A stretch of DNA of 64,000 nucleotides from Herbaspirillum sp. CF444 (GTDB lineage: Bacteria > Pseudomonadota > Gammaproteobacteria > Burkholderiales > Burkholderiaceae_D): assembly GCF_000282135.1 (NCBI RefSeq), contig NZ_AKJW01000083.1, positions 1 to 64,000 of the forward strand, in the 5' to 3' direction. A program made the position numbers and the translations under genes. Below, in pieces: positions 61,999 to 64,000 of the stretch (position 1 is the first letter of the stretch; each line of letters begins with the position of its first letter). The notes beneath the pieces were generated by a model. The model had not been told where the DNA came from and did no database searches. It saw only the letters and a list, made by a program, of their open reading frames with translations.

Positions 61999-62721
61999 AT
62001 GAAATCATTCCTCACAGCGCTGGTGCTGCTTTTGCCTGCCATCGGGTTTTCGGCGCTTGCACAAACGGCAACTCCCGATCCATCCAATGCGCCGCCACGG
62101 CAGAATCTGAGCGCCTTGCAACAAATCGCCGAACAGTTCATCAAGGTCCAGACCACCGGTTTGTCCGGCACGGTGAATGCGACGGTCGAACCGGTCGACA
62201 GCCGCCTGAGCCTGGCCGCCTGCCCATCGCCCCAGGCATTTCTGCCCAACGGCGGGCGCCTGTGGGGCAAAACCACCATCGGCATCAAGTGCACCGCCCC
62301 CTCCCCCTGGACGATTTACGTGCGCGCCACCGTGCAGGTCGTTGCCGAATATATTGTCACCGCCACACCTCTGGCGCAAGGCCAGACCATCGGCCCGAAC
62401 GACATTACCAAGATCAAAGGCGACCTGTCGAATTTGCCAAGCGGCATTATTACCGACGCAGCACAAGCCATCGGTCGCACTGCCAGCATCTCTCTGGCCG
62501 CCGGCGCACCATTGCGCCAGGATATTTTGCGCGCCAATCGTGTCGTACAGCAAGGACAGTCGGTTCGCATCGTTTCCGTCGGCCCGGGATTCCAGATTGC
62601 CACCGAGGGCCGCGCCCTGAACAACGCCAGCGAAGGCCAGATTGCGCAAGCCCGCACGCCGGCCGGACAGGTGGTCAGCGGCGTTGCCAGGGCAGGCGGA
62701 ATTATTGAAATCAATTACTGA
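61999..62721 (+). CDS. flgA: Flagellar P-ring assembly chaperone FlgA
   Basis: 240 aa with a signal peptide (MKSFLTALVLLLPAIGFSAL, cleaved near AQT). The C-terminal SAF/FlgA domain: LAQGQTIGPNDITKIKGDLS, VVQQGQSVRIVSVGPGFQIA and GRALNNASEGQIAQARTPAG. FlgA acts in the periplasm on FlgI. The start at 61999 was chosen because the signal peptide begins there. Confidence 0.95.
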   Translation: MKSFLTALVLLLPAIGFSALAQTATPDPSNAPPRQNLSALQQIAEQFIKVQTTGLSGTVNATVEPVDSRLSLAACPSPQAFLPNGGRLWGKTTIGIKCTAPSPWTIYVRATVQVVAEYIVTATPLAQGQTIGPNDITKIKGDLSNLPSGIITDAAQAIGRTASISLAAGAPLRQDILRANRVVQQGQSVRIVSVGPGFQIATEGRALNNASEGQIAQARTPAGQVVSGVARAGGIIEINY

Positions 62722-62753
62722 CGGGAAACAAATTCCCGTCGGAGAAATAGTAT

Positions 62754-62780
62754 TAAAGTTTACGGAAAAATCGCCGATAA
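62754..62780 (+). promoter_or_regulatory. FliA (sigma-28) promoter of flgMN, perfect consensus
   Basis: TAAAGTTT (62754-62761), exactly 11 nt, GCCGATAA (62773-62780), 50 nt before the flgM start. Every position matches the sigma-28 consensus. Confidence 0.95.
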
Positions 62781-62829
62781 TCTATGCAACAGGCGGGCCT
62801 GAGAGCCCTCACCACACAAGGATGATGCC

Positions 62830-63141
62830 GTGAACGTTAATGACGCCCTTAAAACTGGCTCAGGCTTACCGGAGGTAGCGCAGCCCCAGCCGCGCACTCC
62901 CGGTACGACCGGTGCCAAGACGGATGCAGCAAGCGCTGACTCCGCCAATGTACAGCTGTCGGCTCAGTACCAGTCTCTTGGCACCAAGGCGGCCGGCCCA
63001 AGCGGCAGTTTCGACGCAAAGAAAGTCGCAGAGATCAAAGCAGCAATTGCCAACGGCACCTTCCAGGTTGACCCGGAAAAGGTTGCCAGCGGACTGTTGG
63101 ACACCGTTAAAAATCTGATCAGCACACGCAGCAAAGCTTAA
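62830..63141 (+). CDS. flgM: Anti-sigma-28 factor FlgM
   Basis: 103 aa, beginning with GTG at 62830; AAGGA lies ~9 nt upstream. The N-terminal half is disordered and Thr/Ala-rich; the C-terminal FliA-binding part has DAKKVAEIKAAIANGTFQVD, then EKVASGLLDTVKNLI. FlgM holds FliA until hook completion, when it is exported. Its own perfect FliA promoter makes it part of a negative feedback loop. Confidence 0.95.
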   Translation: MNVNDALKTGSGLPEVAQPQPRTPGTTGAKTDAASADSANVQLSAQYQSLGTKAAGPSGSFDAKKVAEIKAAIANGTFQVDPEKVASGLLDTVKNLISTRSKA

Positions 63142-63145
63142 CGCA

Positions 63146-63625
63146 ATGACAAGTACGACTTCGCAATTGCCCTCGCACTACCTTGCCGAAGAAAAGCAGG
63201 TAACGTCACGCCTGGTTGCAACACTGCAACAAGAGCAAGCTTTGCTCAGCGGCAACGGCGATGCGGATGAAATTCCGAACGTAATCAACGAAAAAGCACA
63301 GATCATTGCCGAAATGGCAAGACTGGCGGATCAACGCTACAGACTGTTATCGGCCGTCAGCTTCCCTGCCAGCGAAAATGGCATGCAAAGCTGGCTCGAT
63401 CAGCACGGCGCGGAAGCTGATAAAACACTCTGGAATGAACTGTTCGAGTTGGCTCAGTCAGCCCGGGAATTGAACCGCGTCAATGGCACCTTGGTCGGCC
63501 GTCAAATGGCAATCAATCAAAACGCACTGAAGATTCTGCAAGGCGGCACCAGTAGCGGCTCATTCTATGGCCCGGATGGCTCGGCCAGCGTACGCACGAC
63601 CGGACGCCCACTTGGCATAGGTTGA
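63146..63625 (+). CDS. flgN: FlgK/FlgL export chaperone FlgN
   Basis: 159 aa, helical: SHYLAEEKQVTSRLVATLQQ, EQALLSGNGDADEIPNVINE, KAQIIAEMARLADQRYRLL. The C terminus has NRVNGTLVGRQMAINQNALK, the typical end of the family. It binds FlgK and FlgL and also feeds back on FlgM translation in Salmonella. It starts 4 nt after flgM. Confidence 0.93.
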   Translation: MTSTTSQLPSHYLAEEKQVTSRLVATLQQEQALLSGNGDADEIPNVINEKAQIIAEMARLADQRYRLLSAVSFPASENGMQSWLDQHGAEADKTLWNELFELAQSARELNRVNGTLVGRQMAINQNALKILQGGTSSGSFYGPDGSASVRTTGRPLGIG

Positions 63626-63647
63626 TCCGAAGCCGGGCAGAACGAAC

Positions 63648-63675
63648 AAAAAAGACCGCAGCTGCGGTCTTTTTT
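63648..63675. terminator. Bidirectional terminator after flgN
   Basis: AAAAAAGACCGCA-GC-TGCGGTCTTTTTT: a near-continuous palindromic stem with T-runs on both strands, between the convergent flgN and the OmpA-like gene. Confidence 0.9.
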
Positions 63676-63716
63676 ATGCTCGTCGCCTTTCACCCTCCAG
63701 GATCAATCAATGAGAG

Positions 63717-64000
63717 CTAAGGTTGGGTTTTCGGCACGCGCTCGGTGATCGGCACCTCGGTCGCCTGTTCGGTCAGGCGCGATAGAATCATGACATCCAC
63801 ACGCCGATTGCGCAGACGCCCTTCGGCCGTGTCGTTCGACGACACCGGCTGATTCGAGCCATGCCCCACCGCCGTCAAGCGCATCTCGGCAATGCCCTGA
63901 TTGCCAAACAGGCGCGCGACGGTACTGGCCCGCACTGCCGATAATTCCCAATTCGAAGGAAACACCGCCGTACTGATCTGCGTGTTGTCGGTATGACCTT
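63717..64000 (-). CDS. motD: OmpA/MotB-type peptidoglycan-binding protein, C-terminal part (MotD-like)
   Basis: Only the last ~94 codons are in the window; the start lies past the right edge. The visible end is an OmpA-like domain: GHTDNTQIS at the edge, VFPSNWELSAVRASTVARLF, RLTAVGHGSNQPVSSNDTAE and GRLRNRRVDVMIL. This pattern (SNWELS..RA..V) is that of MotB and MotD stator proteins that anchor to peptidoglycan. Flagellar neighbours support MotD or MotB; other OmpA-family proteins are less likely. Confidence 0.7.
   Translation of the reverse strand, partial: GHTDNTQISTAVFPSNWELSAVRASTVARLFGNQGIAEMRLTAVGHGSNQPVSSNDTAEGRLRNRRVDVMILSRLTEQATEVPITERVPKTQP

Overview
The window is about 60% GC, densely packed chromosomal DNA from a betaproteobacterium. 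The gene content and local order (rpsF-priB-rpsR-rplI-dnaB, a pit-type phosphate transporter with a PIN-PhoH ATPase, an arn locus with split arnA, and a Burkholderiales-style flg/fli layout) point to Burkholderiales, most likely Oxalobacteraceae (Herbaspirillum/Collimonas-like). That placement is inference from protein similarity and synteny recalled from memory. No rRNA, tRNA, CRISPR array, prophage or insertion sequence was seen.

Layout. (1) 1-407: 5' part of a LuxR-type regulator gene, cut by the window edge. (2) 587-4286: a four-gene envelope lipoprotein cluster: COG3014/TPR-like lipoprotein, YcfL-like protein, LpoB and an LpoB-related periplasmic protein; then a surface-adhesin-E-like protein. 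(3) 5123-7757 (minus): alaA-hom amino acid genes. (4) 7958-16620: an Mth938-like protein, then the lipid A aminoarabinose pathway arnT-arnE-arnB-arnC-arnA(formyltransferase)-arnA(decarboxylase)-arnD, ending in a Bcp-type peroxiredoxin. (5) 17066-20552: PIN-PhoH ATPase, convergent with pit and its PhoU-like partner. (6) 20679-23760 (minus): rpsF-priB-rpsR-rplI and dnaB. (7) 24014-24673: lexA with a perfect SOS box.

(8) 24867-46071: flagellar region I. A TPR glycosyltransferase sits directly upstream of flagellin fliC; then flaG, fliD, fliS, fliT, a second FliK-like gene, a free-standing FlhB C-terminal-like gene, and the PilZ brake ycgR. fliE is divergent from the large operon fliFGHIJKLMNOPQR. 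(9) 46144-50840: a MacA-MacB-TolC-type efflux operon placed between the fli and flg blocks. It is preceded by a helically phased TTTAC repeat array and a small ORF with an excellent ribosome binding site that overlaps the macA start. (10) 50890-61788 (minus): flgBCDEFGHIJ and flgKL; divergent flgA, flgM, flgN (plus); and the end of an OmpA/MotB-type gene (MotD-like) at the right edge.

The flagellar genes form an almost complete set: rod, hook, filament, C-ring, export gate (FliPQR), ATPase complex and chaperones. flhA, flhB, flhDC, fliA and the main motAB pair are not in the window. Three good FliA (sigma-28) promoters can be read directly: upstream of fliC, flgK and flgM (the last is a perfect TAAAGTTT-N11-GCCGATAA). 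This agrees with late-gene control by FliA/FlgM.
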